A DNA stretch of 64,000 nt from Opitutia bacterium ISCC 52 (GTDB taxonomy: Bacteria; Verrucomicrobiota; Verrucomicrobiia; Opitutales; UBA2995): the NCBI GenBank assembly GCA_014529675.2, contig CP076040.1, positions 1,178,001-1,242,000 on the forward strand, given 5' to 3'. Below the pieces are notes generated by a model that saw nothing but the letters and a program-made list of their open reading frames with translations, ran no database searches and was not told the DNA's origin. Shown one piece after another: positions 9,893 through 18,765 of the stretch. Positions within the stretch are counted from its first letter, which is position 1, and each line of letters starts with the position of its first letter. A program made the translations under genes and the position numbers.

Positions 9893-10261
9893 ATGATCAA
9901 AAACCTACTATTACCTCTAGTCACCCTGGTTATGATTTCAGGTTGCGCGACACTGTCCGAAAAACCGGATCCTTTCGTGGGAGTATGGGAGATTCAATTT
10001 TCACAGTCTCCAGGAGGCAATCCAAACGCCACTCTGATGATTAAAAAGAAAGAAGGTGTCTACTCGGGTACTCTCTCCAATCCAACCGGCGAATACAAAT
10101 TGAACGAATTGTCAATCGAAGCGAATGGTGTCTTAAGTGCTGGTATTAATTACCGGGGCTATTCTGTTGAATTGAGCGCCACCATGGATGGGAACTCAAT
10201 TGCCGGACAAAACGATGTCCAAGGCAGGACTTTCGAATTCACAGGTGAGAAAGTGGAGTAG
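9893..10261 (+). CDS. Small lipoprotein, unknown function
   Basis: A 122-residue lipoprotein. MIKNLLLPLVTLVMISGC ends in a lipobox with the acylated Cys at 18. The mature part contains FVGVWEIQFSQSPGGN and GNPNATLMIKKKEG, and resembles the small single-domain beta-barrel lipoproteins that carry an F-x-G-x-W start, but I cannot assign a family with certainty. A TTG two codons upstream (9887) is in frame, but the ATG is the natural choice. No Shine-Dalgarno sequence. Stands alone. Confidence 0.75.
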   Translation: MIKNLLLPLVTLVMISGCATLSEKPDPFVGVWEIQFSQSPGGNPNATLMIKKKEGVYSGTLSNPTGEYKLNELSIEANGVLSAGINYRGYSVELSATMDGNSIAGQNDVQGRTFEFTGEKVE

Positions 10262-10381
10262 TATTTCTCTTACCTGAAAAAAAGTTATATAGTATTTTAA
10301 AGAATGAATCCAAAGCGTCATCCCTTTTCAATTGATACCCCTTGAGATGTCCCTACACTCGGTAGACTCTGTTTAAGATTC

Positions 10382-11824
10382 CTAAGCGATTGGTTTGTAG
10401 TAATCTTTCCAGCCTTCTCGGGGCTCTGGTCCGTCGAGGATTGCTTGGGCTCGGGCGTTCCCTCGAACGCGCTTCTTTTTGCGATCGAAGTCAAAGCTCT
10501 CATTCAAATACTGACAAGTAACTCCGAGATGCAGCAACTGAGTGAGTTCTCCGGAAATGCTAAAGGGTGAAGTGGTTTTCCCATTACCCAGGCAAGCCTG
10601 CACGAAATTCTCCTGGTGGCTCTGAGTCACTCTCGGCTGCTTCACGTACTCTGCGTATTCTTTCATGGTCACTCTTGGCAGCAGGTGTGACGGCTTCGCG
10701 TGACTGGCACGGTAAATGGCGAACTTGCCATCCTTGCGGTGGAGCAAGGTGGAGCCTGTTTCATCCAAGTTTGGATGCTGGCTCGATCCGTCTTCGCTCT
10801 TGTCCCAGTATTGTTCGTCCACGACTGGTTTGGCTCCGTAGCCGTCGGTCCAATCAAGGTCGACTGCCGGTAGGTTTTTCCCACGCTTCGGAAACTTCAT
10901 GGATAGTTTGGAGAGTCGTGGAAAGATGATCTGATTGTGGTCTAGCATCTCCAGTTTCTCGACTCGATTAGGCAGGCCAAGTTTCAGGTAGTCGTGGACG
11001 AAATCAAGAATGTGGGCGCCCCAGTCTCCAAAGATTCCGCATCCGTATAGATAGAAAGCGCGCCAGGTCTGTGGATGGTATAAGTTGTTGAACGGTTTCA
11101 TCTCAGACGGTCCACACCAGAGATCCCAATTCAAGGTTGAAGGGATTGCCTCTGCAGTGGGGTACTTCTCTATCCTCTGGTCCTTTTCATAGAACCAGAT
11201 GCCTGGATGTTTGAAAGGTTTGAAGAACGCTTCGATCTTGTTGATGTCCTTGATCGCTCCGCCCTTTACGAGCTGCTGAAACTGGCTAGCTCCACCAGAG
11301 GTGTGTCCCTGGTTACCCATCTGGGTAACGAGCTTGTATTTCTTTTCGGCCTGTATCAACAATTCGGATTCACGGAATGTATGTGTGAGCGGCTTTTCTA
11401 CGTAAACATGCTTTCCGCGACGCATGGCCTCTAGCGCGATTACAAAGTGCGTATGATCCGGTGTAACGACACTGACGGCGTCAATATCATCCCCCATGGT
11501 ATCCAGCATCACACGAAAATCGTCAAAGCGTTGAACATCAGGGAAAGCGGCCAGCGTTTTCGCCGCGCGTTCGGAATTGTAGTAGTCGACGTCAGCAAAT
11601 GCCACGGGTATGGCGTTCCCTTCCTTGCACAAACTTGTAATCACCGCGTTCCCGCGATTGCCTACTCCGACACAGCCTAGATTGAGCCGCTGGCTGGGTG
11701 GCACATTGCCTTCTGAATCTTTCTTACCCAAAGCCAGATAAGATGGCAAAACGGTAAAACTAAATGCGGATGCCGCTGATTTTCCAAGGAACTTGCGGCG
11801 CGAAACTTTGGAGCTTTTTTGCAT
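10382..11824 (-). CDS. Gfo/Idh/MocA oxidoreductase, Tat-exported
   Basis: A 480-residue NAD(P)-binding oxidoreductase. The N-terminus SRRKFLGKSAASAFSFTVL is a twin-arginine (Tat) signal, as is usual for this family in Verrucomicrobiota and Planctomycetota. A Rossmann segment GCVGVGNRGNAV (about residue 50) and the EKPLTHTFRESELL block (about residue 143) are the family marks. GNQGHTSGG and YGCGIFGDWGAHILD follow the pattern of the secreted subgroup. It probably oxidises or isomerises sugars outside the cytoplasm, which agrees with the sulfatase context. The substrate is not predictable. Confidence 0.9.
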   Translation of the reverse strand: MQKSSKVSRRKFLGKSAASAFSFTVLPSYLALGKKDSEGNVPPSQRLNLGCVGVGNRGNAVITSLCKEGNAIPVAFADVDYYNSERAAKTLAAFPDVQRFDDFRVMLDTMGDDIDAVSVVTPDHTHFVIALEAMRRGKHVYVEKPLTHTFRESELLIQAEKKYKLVTQMGNQGHTSGGASQFQQLVKGGAIKDINKIEAFFKPFKHPGIWFYEKDQRIEKYPTAEAIPSTLNWDLWCGPSEMKPFNNLYHPQTWRAFYLYGCGIFGDWGAHILDFVHDYLKLGLPNRVEKLEMLDHNQIIFPRLSKLSMKFPKRGKNLPAVDLDWTDGYGAKPVVDEQYWDKSEDGSSQHPNLDETGSTLLHRKDGKFAIYRASHAKPSHLLPRVTMKEYAEYVKQPRVTQSHQENFVQACLGNGKTTSPFSISGELTQLLHLGVTCQYLNESFDFDRKKKRVRGNARAQAILDGPEPREGWKDYYKPIA

Positions 11825-12045
11825 GTGATGATGCTTACGGTTAGAGTGGTCATTGCTTTTGACAACACCTTTTTGCTTCTGAACCGTTTTACCAGTCGAT
11901 CTGCATGCTCTGTATCAGGCAGGGTGTCTGCCACACCAGTCGTTAGTCTCCCTGTTCCCGTTTTGAGAAGAACGGATTTCGGTGCCATCGGTCTTGTATA
12001 CAAATTCTAAATACCTGGGGTATCCACGTGGCAAAAGATCAATTT

Positions 12046-12077
12046 AATAAAGGCCATGAGTTCCTCCTGGCTTTATT
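12046..12077 (-). terminator. Candidate terminator after sulfatase at 12085
   Basis: Inverted repeat AATAAAGG-CCA / TGGCTTTATT with one bulged base, starting 8 bases past the sulfatase stop on the minus strand. An AT-rich tail (TTTATTAAATT) follows, consistent with intrinsic termination. The remaining bases to 11825 (about 220) are upstream of the oxidoreductase gene and presumably hold its promoter; nothing else is recognisable there. Confidence 0.5.
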
Positions 12078-12084
12078 CGTTTCA

Positions 12085-13563
12085 TCATCTTTGATTCTGC
12101 CGGTTGTTTCGATCTTGTCTGTCTCCGCGGTTGCCTCCTTGGTCACCGCCTCGGTTCCCCCGTGCTTCGCGATTACGTCCACCACCTCCACCACGTCGGA
12201 TTTGGGGAGGATTGTTTGGGTCGTAGTTAGGATTCACTTCTGGGAGGTCGGCACCGATGGCTTTGAGCCGACTGAAGAGTTCGGATTCCATGGCTGCTGC
12301 CAACTCGGGCTTTAACTTGGATAGGTCTTTGCTTTCTCGAAGGTCTGCAGCGAGATTATAGAGTTGGCTATCTTCCGTTTCGTAGAAATGGAGAAGTTTG
12401 TAGTCCCCTTTAATGAGCGTGGAATGAGGGGTGTCACCCTGGTAGTGAGGAAAGTGAAAGACGAGGCCTTCGCGGGAACGGGTAACCGGTTTATTTTCGC
12501 CTGCGAGTAGATGGGTGATGCTGCCGCCTTCGATGTTCTTAGGCAGCGGCTTATTATAACCGGCCCATTCGGCAAAGGTGTTGTAGAAATCGTAACCGAC
12601 AACCGCCTGGTGCGACCAGGAGTTGGATTCAATACCAGGTCCACGGATAAAGAGAGGCACACGGATGCCGCCTTCGCGCACATCTCCCTTACCACCGCTC
12701 AGTGGGTTGCGACCTCCACCGCCACCCCCAGCGCCGTTGTCAGACATGTAAACGACGTAGGTGTTGTCGGCGATACCAAGCTCGTCGACTTTCGCCATGA
12801 GGAGTCCGATGCCTTCGTCCAGGTTCTCGCCGAGAGCAGCACGTCCAATTGAGCGTGCATTCCCATTTCGCATAAGCTTGCTGTATTTCTCGACCGTATT
12901 GGGTCTGGCGTTTTCCGGGTAGTGGAGCGCGTTGCAGGAGAGTTGGATGAAAAATGGTTTTTCTGCTGCGGTGCTTTTCTCCATGAAAGCCGCCGCTCGC
13001 TTTCCCATGCCAAAGATATCGACCGGGTTGTCACCTTTGTGTGGGGCCGCGTGTTCATTTCCGGTTTCACCGTCGCTTTCATCGTAGCCGTGGACTTCTG
13101 GGCCACCTCCATTGATATGCCATTTCCCATAGTGCGCAGTAGCGTAGCCTGCTTCCTGCAGCAGCTCGCCAATGGTGAATTCATCGTTGGTAATATTGCG
13201 GATATTGGGTGGAGGAATGAGTTTAAAACCGTCCGCAGCCGTATAAGGCCGGCTGGCCTTGGTCCAGTGATTCTGACCGGGGCTTTTACCATTCTGCAGA
13301 CTGAGGCGGGTCGGGGCGCATACGGAGGCTGGGGAGTAGCCTTGACTGAAGCGCATGCCCTGTTCGGCCAGCTTTAGAAGGTTCGGAGTCTGGACCACCT
13401 CGCTTTTGGAGTTAGGGATGTCCGGGTGCATTTGTACGGACGTCTCGTTCCAGCCCTGGTCGTCGGACAGCATGAAAATGATGTTGGGCTTGTCCGAGGC
13501 CAAAAGGCAGAAGGCTAAAGGATGAAGGAAGAGTAAGAGTACTGTTGAGATGATTTTTTTCAT
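12085..13563 (-). CDS. Sulfatase with Gly/Arg/Asn/Gln-rich tail
   Basis: A 492-residue exported sulfatase. Signal peptide (STVLLLFLHPLAFCLLA), first metal block MLSDDQGW (Asp34/Asp35), formylglycine motif CAPTR at Cys82 (C-x-P-T-R, a variant with Thr in the fourth position), and MSDNGAGGGGGGR as the second metal block. The last 40 residues are low complexity, made of Gly, Arg, Asn, Gln and Asp after the PPQIRRGGGGG start; this tail is not part of the sulfatase fold. It may be a disordered, positively charged binding segment. Otherwise the subgroup is arylsulfatase A-like. Confidence 0.92.
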   Translation of the reverse strand: MKKIISTVLLLFLHPLAFCLLASDKPNIIFMLSDDQGWNETSVQMHPDIPNSKSEVVQTPNLLKLAEQGMRFSQGYSPASVCAPTRLSLQNGKSPGQNHWTKASRPYTAADGFKLIPPPNIRNITNDEFTIGELLQEAGYATAHYGKWHINGGGPEVHGYDESDGETGNEHAAPHKGDNPVDIFGMGKRAAAFMEKSTAAEKPFFIQLSCNALHYPENARPNTVEKYSKLMRNGNARSIGRAALGENLDEGIGLLMAKVDELGIADNTYVVYMSDNGAGGGGGGRNPLSGGKGDVREGGIRVPLFIRGPGIESNSWSHQAVVGYDFYNTFAEWAGYNKPLPKNIEGGSITHLLAGENKPVTRSREGLVFHFPHYQGDTPHSTLIKGDYKLLHFYETEDSQLYNLAADLRESKDLSKLKPELAAAMESELFSRLKAIGADLPEVNPNYDPNNPPQIRRGGGGGRNREARGNRGGDQGGNRGDRQDRNNRQNQR

Positions 13564-13595
13564 ATATAGAGCAGCTTGATGAGGTGAAATTAATC

Positions 13596-13645
13596 GGCGC
13601 CCTAGGCGAGGTCGCCCTACCTAATTCAAATAGAGGTAGGGAGCG
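13596..13645. repeat. REP-like palindromic element, family A
   Basis: Composite inverted repeat: a small hairpin (CGCC-CTA-GGCG at 13598-13608) followed by a longer stem (CCCTACC at 13615-13621 / GGTAGGG at 13635-13641). A related element with the same order of hairpins lies at 28973-29044. It overlaps the 5' break of the kinase pseudogene. Confidence 0.55.
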
Positions 13646-14583
13646 ATTGCCGTGGATATTGAAACATTTGATCAGGGAATGGATCAACTGAAACGCAGTT
13701 ATTACTTGGTGTTGCCATTGGCATTGATTCTGGCTGTCAGTGGGGCTTGGTTGATCGCTCAACGTTCACTCAGGCCTGTGAACGCATTAACACGAGCTGT
13801 AGAAGGGGTGACAGAGGTTGGGTTAGATCAGCGCATTGAAGGTTCGGGGTATGAAACGGAGTTCCAGCGTTTGATCCGGATGCATAACGAGATGATGGGG
13901 CGATTGGAAAAGGCTTTTTATCAGGCGACCCGATTCAGCGCAGATGCCTCTCACGAATTAAAAACCCCTTTGGCCAGACTGCAGGCAGAAATAGAGGCGG
14001 CGCTCAAAAATGCCCCACAGGAATCGAGTGATCAACAGGTGTATGCAAGTTTATTGGACGAAATCGAACGATTGAAAGGCATTACGGAGAAGCTGTTGCT
14101 ATTATCAACTTCGGATACGGGAAAGTTAAAGCTGACCTTAGAGCCGGTTAATCTGAGTGAAATGCTCAAGAACGTGGTGGAGGATTGTGAGGCGAGAGCC
14201 GAAGACCGGGCTATAGATGCTACTATCCCAGAAGATGTATTCGTAGAAGCAGATACAGTGTTGTTGGAGCAGGCGATCCAAAACCTGGCAACCAATGCCT
14301 TCCGTTACAGTGATCGATAAAGTGAAATTACGTTTTCACTAGAGGTGAATGGTGATCAGGTTTCCATCCGTGTCCAAAATTCAGGAAAACCCATAAGTGA
14401 ATCAGACCAAGATCGAATTTTTGAGCGCTTCTACCGGGTGGATGCGGCCAGAAGAAGCCGGAAAGGGGGTGTGGGATTGGGCTCAGTTTATCTCGGGAAA
14501 TCGTGCGAGCACATTCTGGAGATCTGTTTCTAGAAACGTCTGATTCGACGAAGACGGTCTTCGTTGTGGAGTTACCGGCTTAG
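13640..14583 (+). pseudogene. Sensor histidine kinase, 5'-truncated with nonsense and frameshift
   Basis: Remnant of a membrane histidine kinase. It starts inside the second transmembrane helix region (SYYLVLPLALILAVSGAWLIA), then HAMP, the H-box SADASHELKTPLARLQ (from about 13937) and the ATPase domain with NLATNAFRYSDR. An in-frame TAA at 14318-14320 interrupts it; the same frame continues directly with SEITFSLEVNGDQVSIRVQN and the G1/F boxes. Near 14484 one base is lost after GVGLG, because the +1 frame then gives LSLSREIVRAHSG and ends at a normal TAG at 14581-14583. The sensor domain and first helix are absent; upstream frame is closed by a TAG at 13637. Three independent lesions make function very unlikely. 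Confidence 0.88.
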
Positions 14584-14621
14584 AGCAAAGAGCCGAGGGG
14601 CTGGAACGACGTAATTTTTTT

Positions 14622-14720
14622 AACCGCTAATATACGCTTATGTTCGCTTAATTTTAATGTCATAAACCCGATCAACTAATACTGGCCGTTTAAGCGTACA
14701 ATAAGCGTGGTTGAGCGGTT
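14622..14720. repeat. MITE-like inverted-repeat element, tripartite arms
   Basis: The left arm (14622-14650) begins AACCGCT and contains ACGCTTA and CGCTTA blocks; the right arm (14691-14720) is its approximate reverse complement and ends GAGCGGTT. Each arm holds three spaced copies of a CGCT(T/A)A-like unit. The middle is about 40 bases of AT-rich sequence without an ORF. The element at 56642-56734 has the same design with different words. The rest of 14584-14880 holds no gene that I can recognise. Confidence 0.6.
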
Positions 14721-14880
14721 TGAACTGGACCATGAATGTGTCGGGACTTGGTCCCTCGGTACCCCGTGGCTTGCCTCGGGAAGTAGCATTTTTAAGGGTA
14801 TCGGGTTCATTTGTATTTCAATCTAGGCCTCTACAGATCATCGATTAAGAGTAAGATTAAGATTAAGAGTAGGATTGAGC

Positions 14881-16377
14881 TTACTGCTTATCGATAGGCT
14901 GATGCATTTCGATCGGCGGGCCTTCGGTTTGGCCTTTGGTCCAATCCATTAGATTGTCCAAACGAATTTGACCGTGGGAGTAGTAGAGGCCGTCCAAGCT
15001 ATTGAATTGCTTTTTATAGGCAGTTGAGCGACCTGCCTTCCAATTTGGGGTGGTCGGTTGGGGAAGAACGCTTTTGAAAAGCAGGTTGGCGGTTTCTTCG
15101 CCGATAAACTGATGGCCTTTGATAGACGGATGCACGTGATCAACCAGAATGCCTGATCCTATTACCATTTCTCCGGAAAAGTTTCTGAGTAGTGGCTGCA
15201 GGTCTAGAGATGGTATGTTGTTTGACTGGCAATAATCATTCACGAAAGTCCGCATGGATGGGAGTAGGCGCAGTGGACAAATGTCTTCGTTTAAGGCTTC
15301 TATAAAATGATGTTCAGCCTTTGCGAAGTTGGCCAAAGCCAGATAACAATGTGCGAGCGAGTAATGCGCCAAAGCAAAGGAGGGGTCCAGGTCGACGGCC
15401 CACCGGAGGCATTCAGCTGCTTTTGCTACATCCGTTTGATAGAGGTTCTCGGCCTGATTTACGTAATCTTGAAATGCCATCTCCTCCTCTTCACTTAGAT
15501 CTGATCGGTGCTCAGACTTGAAGGGAGGTGTGTCTTTTAGGTTCGCAGGTGGGTTGAGCACAACGAGGGGGAGATCTGCTTCTTGAATAATCGTATGAAT
15601 TCTTCGAATGTTGTCCTTAAAGTGAGCAATGACTCCTTCTCTCCATTGCGGATCGCGATGGTAGGCGCTTAGGCCTCTTTTGTAATCGAGGAAGGCATCT
15701 ACTTCCAATTTAAGAGTGGGTTTTTTTAGGGATTCTTTCTTGGCTTTGGCTCCGGTGGCTGATTGATACAGGCTGTCCAATGCTTGGTAACTTGCCAGGC
15801 CCCGAAGAACTTTCACTGGACCGCCAAGAGATCGTGCGAGTGGTTTGATGGCGCCATAGGTACGTGCTTCGAGGAATTCGTTTTGCCCCGCGCAAAGGAT
15901 TAGCAAATCGGGTTCGTAGTTCAGGCATTCTTTGAGGATAGGAACGAGTCGATAACTGGCGTAGGAGATGCCTCCGCAATTAACGACTTCGAACTTCTTA
16001 TTTGGATGAGCGAGCTCCAAGTTGATCTGTAGCCACTTGGGAAAAGCGGTTTCGATCGAGTAGGGGCGACCTTGAACGGTTGACCCCCCTAGAACAAATA
16101 TCCGAAACGTATCCGAATCTTTGTGACGTGTAAATCCGTCACTCACAAAGTAGGTACTCCTCTCCGGTCGTAGCTCGTATCGGTTAGCTTTTGAGTTGAG
16201 GGCAAATAATGGTTCCACCGCGCTGAACCCTATAAATGGATCTTCTCCCAAATCCTCACCACCAAACCCCGCCAACTGGAGTCCCCCTTCAATCAAAAGC
16301 ACCAACAATATTCCAAACCCCACCGCCTGCAACCGTGTAAGCCAGCGAGAGACGGACTGTGGTTTTGCGTGGGGCAT
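14881..16377 (-). CDS. SGNH/GDSL-type hydrolase with TPR-like insert
   Basis: About 498 residues from the ATG at 16377 (an upstream ATG at 16428 would add 17). One N-terminal membrane helix (AVGFGILLVLLIEGGLQLAGF) anchors it or serves as an uncleaved signal. SGNH blocks: FVLGGSTVQG (block I, nucleophile Ser), CAGQNEF (block III, Asn), and the C-terminal DHVHPS with the Asp-x-x-His pair. Between them a region with AECLRWAVDLDPSFALAHYS reads like one to two TPR units, which is unusual for a plain esterase. Probably acts on acylated envelope or polysaccharide material. The stop is followed by about 300 bases without genes. Confidence 0.82.
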   Translation of the reverse strand: MPHAKPQSVSRWLTRLQAVGFGILLVLLIEGGLQLAGFGGEDLGEDPFIGFSAVEPLFALNSKANRYELRPERSTYFVSDGFTRHKDSDTFRIFVLGGSTVQGRPYSIETAFPKWLQINLELAHPNKKFEVVNCGGISYASYRLVPILKECLNYEPDLLILCAGQNEFLEARTYGAIKPLARSLGGPVKVLRGLASYQALDSLYQSATGAKAKKESLKKPTLKLEVDAFLDYKRGLSAYHRDPQWREGVIAHFKDNIRRIHTIIQEADLPLVVLNPPANLKDTPPFKSEHRSDLSEEEEMAFQDYVNQAENLYQTDVAKAAECLRWAVDLDPSFALAHYSLAHCYLALANFAKAEHHFIEALNEDICPLRLLPSMRTFVNDYCQSNNIPSLDLQPLLRNFSGEMVIGSGILVDHVHPSIKGHQFIGEETANLLFKSVLPQPTTPNWKAGRSTAYKKQFNSLDGLYYSHGQIRLDNLMDWTKGQTEGPPIEMHQPIDKQ

Positions 16378-16527
16378 TTTGAAATGGAAGAAATGTAGCA
16401 ATGGTGGTAACACCATTGGATCGATCAAAGGTTAACCGAAAGAGATCACTTCTATTGTCCATGATCTCACGATCATGGCTACAAATTATTTATAGCTGTT
16501 CCTTGAACCATTGGCGTGATGATTCGC

Positions 16528-16566
16528 GATTTTAAGAAACGGTTCTGCGAACCGTTTCTTAAAATC
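16528..16566. terminator. Perfect 18-bp-arm palindrome at permease stop
   Basis: GATTTTAAGAAACGGTTC, a 3-base loop, then the exact reverse complement. It overlaps the TGA of the permease gene (16565-16567) and lies before the SGNH gene. The stem is strong, but there is no T-run, so it could be a transcript-stabilising or REP-like hairpin as well as a terminator. Confidence 0.6.
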
Positions 16567-17869
16567 ACTCATGTCTTAAAGCTTCGATGGGATCCAGCTC
16601 CGCCGCCTGTGACGCCGGATAGATGCCAAACGCAATTCCGGTCAGCCCGGAAATTCCAAAGGCGAGGGCTACCGACCAGGGAGTTATGATGGTGACCATG
16701 TCGGTAGAGGCCGAAACCAAAAGAGGAACCAGTACTCCTAGCAATACACCGATCGTTCCGCCCCCAATGGAGAGAACCACGGTTTCAATCAAGAATTGAG
16801 TGACAATGTCTTTCTTCTTGGCACCGAGAGCGCGACGCACACCGATCTCGCGTGTGCGTTCGGTGACAGTAGCTAGCATAATGTTCATGATGCCAATACC
16901 TCCCACCAGCAAAGAAATGGCTGCGATGGAGCCAAGAACGATGTTGAACATGCGCTTGGTGGCTTCCGCTTCGCGAAGGAGTTGTAGAGGAACGATAAGT
17001 TCAAAATCGTTTTGATTGTGGAAACGTTTGAGCAGACCCTTTATCTGTTGCTCTGCTGCAATGACCGATTCAGTCGTCTCCATCTTTACAATGATCTGGT
17101 GCAGTTCGACTTTTTCCGCACTGAAACTACCAGCGTTGCGTCGAATGAGGGTTTCTCCAAAACGGGTCCTTGCTGTGGAAAGGGGAATATAAACGTTGTT
17201 GTCGAGTGGTTCGCCCTCCATCTCGTCTTTTTGAGGTCGTTGATCAGCCGTGCCCGTTTCGTTGATCAAACCGACTACCTGATAATAAACATCCTTTACG
17301 CGAATTGTGGATTGAAGAGGTGACTGATAAGGAAATAGCCGAGCTGCGAGGCCTGAAGTGATTATGCAGACATTGCGCTGGTGTTTTTGATCGACCATCG
17401 TAAGGAATCTTCCTGCTACCAAATCCACTTTTTGCATGGCAGTGTAAGATGGCAAGGTGCCTATGACTTGGCACGGTTCCTGATTCCGATTAAAGCGCAC
17501 GTTGTCCCGAATAATTCTCATGGGTAGCACGTTGCTTACGTTTGGGATCGTAAATTGTAGGCGTGAGGCGTCATCGTAGGTGAGACCGTATTCTATGCCA
17601 AAACTTTTCCCAGAGGTATTGTTGTCATCCTGCGATTCCGGAGGCTTGACGCTGTTGATAATGATGTTGGTCGATCCGAGTCGCTTGATGCGTTCCTGAG
17701 CCTCGTGGGAAGCGCCTTCACCAATTGCCAGCATGGCAATGACCGAGCAGACTCCAAAGATCATTCCCAGCATGGTCAGTCCCGAACGCAGCTTGTGCAA
17801 AAGCAAGCTCTTAACACCGAGTTTTACGGTGTTGAGAAGTTGGTGTTGGGTTAGGTTTAGTTGGAACAT
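16565..17869 (-). CDS. MacB-type ABC transporter permease
   Basis: A 434-residue permease with an N-terminal MacB periplasmic-core arrangement: first helix (SGLTMLGMIFGVCSVIAMLAIGEG), a large periplasmic domain (about residues 55-290), then three helices in the FtsX-like C-terminal part (SIAAISLLVGGIGIMNIMLATV, VVLSIGGGTIGVLLGVLVPLL, ALAFGISGLTGIAFGIYPA). TREIGVRRALGA is the conserved coupling motif. It is the last gene of the minus-strand tripartite operon and works with the ATPase at 18002. Such systems expel macrolides, peptides or lipoproteins; the cargo is unknown here. Confidence 0.92.
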   Translation of the reverse strand: MFQLNLTQHQLLNTVKLGVKSLLLHKLRSGLTMLGMIFGVCSVIAMLAIGEGASHEAQERIKRLGSTNIIINSVKPPESQDDNNTSGKSFGIEYGLTYDDASRLQFTIPNVSNVLPMRIIRDNVRFNRNQEPCQVIGTLPSYTAMQKVDLVAGRFLTMVDQKHQRNVCIITSGLAARLFPYQSPLQSTIRVKDVYYQVVGLINETGTADQRPQKDEMEGEPLDNNVYIPLSTARTRFGETLIRRNAGSFSAEKVELHQIIVKMETTESVIAAEQQIKGLLKRFHNQNDFELIVPLQLLREAEATKRMFNIVLGSIAAISLLVGGIGIMNIMLATVTERTREIGVRRALGAKKKDIVTQFLIETVVLSIGGGTIGVLLGVLVPLLVSASTDMVTIITPWSVALAFGISGLTGIAFGIYPASQAAELDPIEALRHE

Positions 17870-18001
17870 TTATAACGGGGCGCGAGGCCCAGCTTCGCCG
17901 AGGCTACGATGGGCAGGCTAGGGGCGTGGGACGGATAACAATGGTTATAGAAACAACCGCGGGTTAAAACTGCTCCTGTAGCTATAAATTCAAATATCAT
18001 T

Positions 18002-18706
18002 TTAGGTGCGTTGTCGGTATTCGTCTTTATCGACCCGTCCATCTTTCATGCGGATGACACGATCTGCACGGTAGGCAATGTCGTCGTCGTGAGTGACCAT
18101 GACGATGGTTTTACCCTGGCTGTTGAGTTCGTCGATGAGTTCAAGGACCTCTTTGCCGGTTTTAGAATCGAGGTTTCCAGTTGGCTCATCGGCCAGAATC
18201 ATCAGGGGGTCATTGATGAGAGACCGAGCGATAGCCACGCGTTGTTGTTGACCACCCGACAATTGGGTAGGGCGGTGATCCAGTCGGTCCTTGAGGCCGA
18301 CGAGCTCAGCGAGCTCTACGCATTTATCTTCGTAGTCCTTCAAGTTCACACCTTGGTAGAGCAAGGGAACTTGGATGTTTTCAATGACCGTCAATTGAGC
18401 GATCAGATTGTAAGATTGAAAAATGAAACCAAGGCGTTTTCCGCGGATAGCTGATAGAGTATCGTCATCCATGGTAGCGACATCCTCTCCTCCGAGATAG
18501 TATTCCCCTGAGGTCGGACGGTCCAAACATCCAAGGATATTGAGCATGGTAGACTTTCCGGAACCGGAGGGGCCCATGATGGCAACGTAAGATCCTTCTT
18601 TAATCGCAACATCGACTCCTCTTAATGCCCGTACTTCAATTTCACCCACCTGAAATATTTTTATGATATTTCGGATATCGATAATGGTTTTGGGATTAGA
18701 AATCAT
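18002..18706 (-). CDS. MacB/LolD-type ABC ATP-binding protein
   Basis: A 234-residue ATPase with Walker [11 protein letters not shown]-loop [11 protein letters not shown], signature [14 protein letters not shown], Walker [14 protein letters not shown] and the H-loop VTHDDD. It is the energising subunit for the permease at 16565; the 132-base gap between them is longer than usual in such operons and contains a GC-rich stretch (17876-17925) that looks inserted. Unlike E. coli MacB, ATPase and permease are separate proteins. Confidence 0.95.
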   Translation of the reverse strand: MISNPKTIIDIRNIIKIFQVGEIEVRALRGVDVAIKEGSYVAIMGPSGSGKSTMLNILGCLDRPTSGEYYLGGEDVATMDDDTLSAIRGKRLGFIFQSYNLIAQLTVIENIQVPLLYQGVNLKDYEDKCVELAELVGLKDRLDHRPTQLSGGQQQRVAIARSLINDPLMILADEPTGNLDSKTGKEVLELIDELNSQGKTIVMVTHDDDIAYRADRVIRMKDGRVDKDEYRQRT

Positions 18707-18765
18707 CGGAATGGATCTTTGGATTCAGGAGAGGTCTTTATTTACACCTAAAGCTTGTAGGAGGA

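Noticed and set aside
17876-17925. GC-rich stretch between ATPase and permease genes as a REP element
   Set aside because: No clean inverted repeat could be found; only the unusual gap length supports it.
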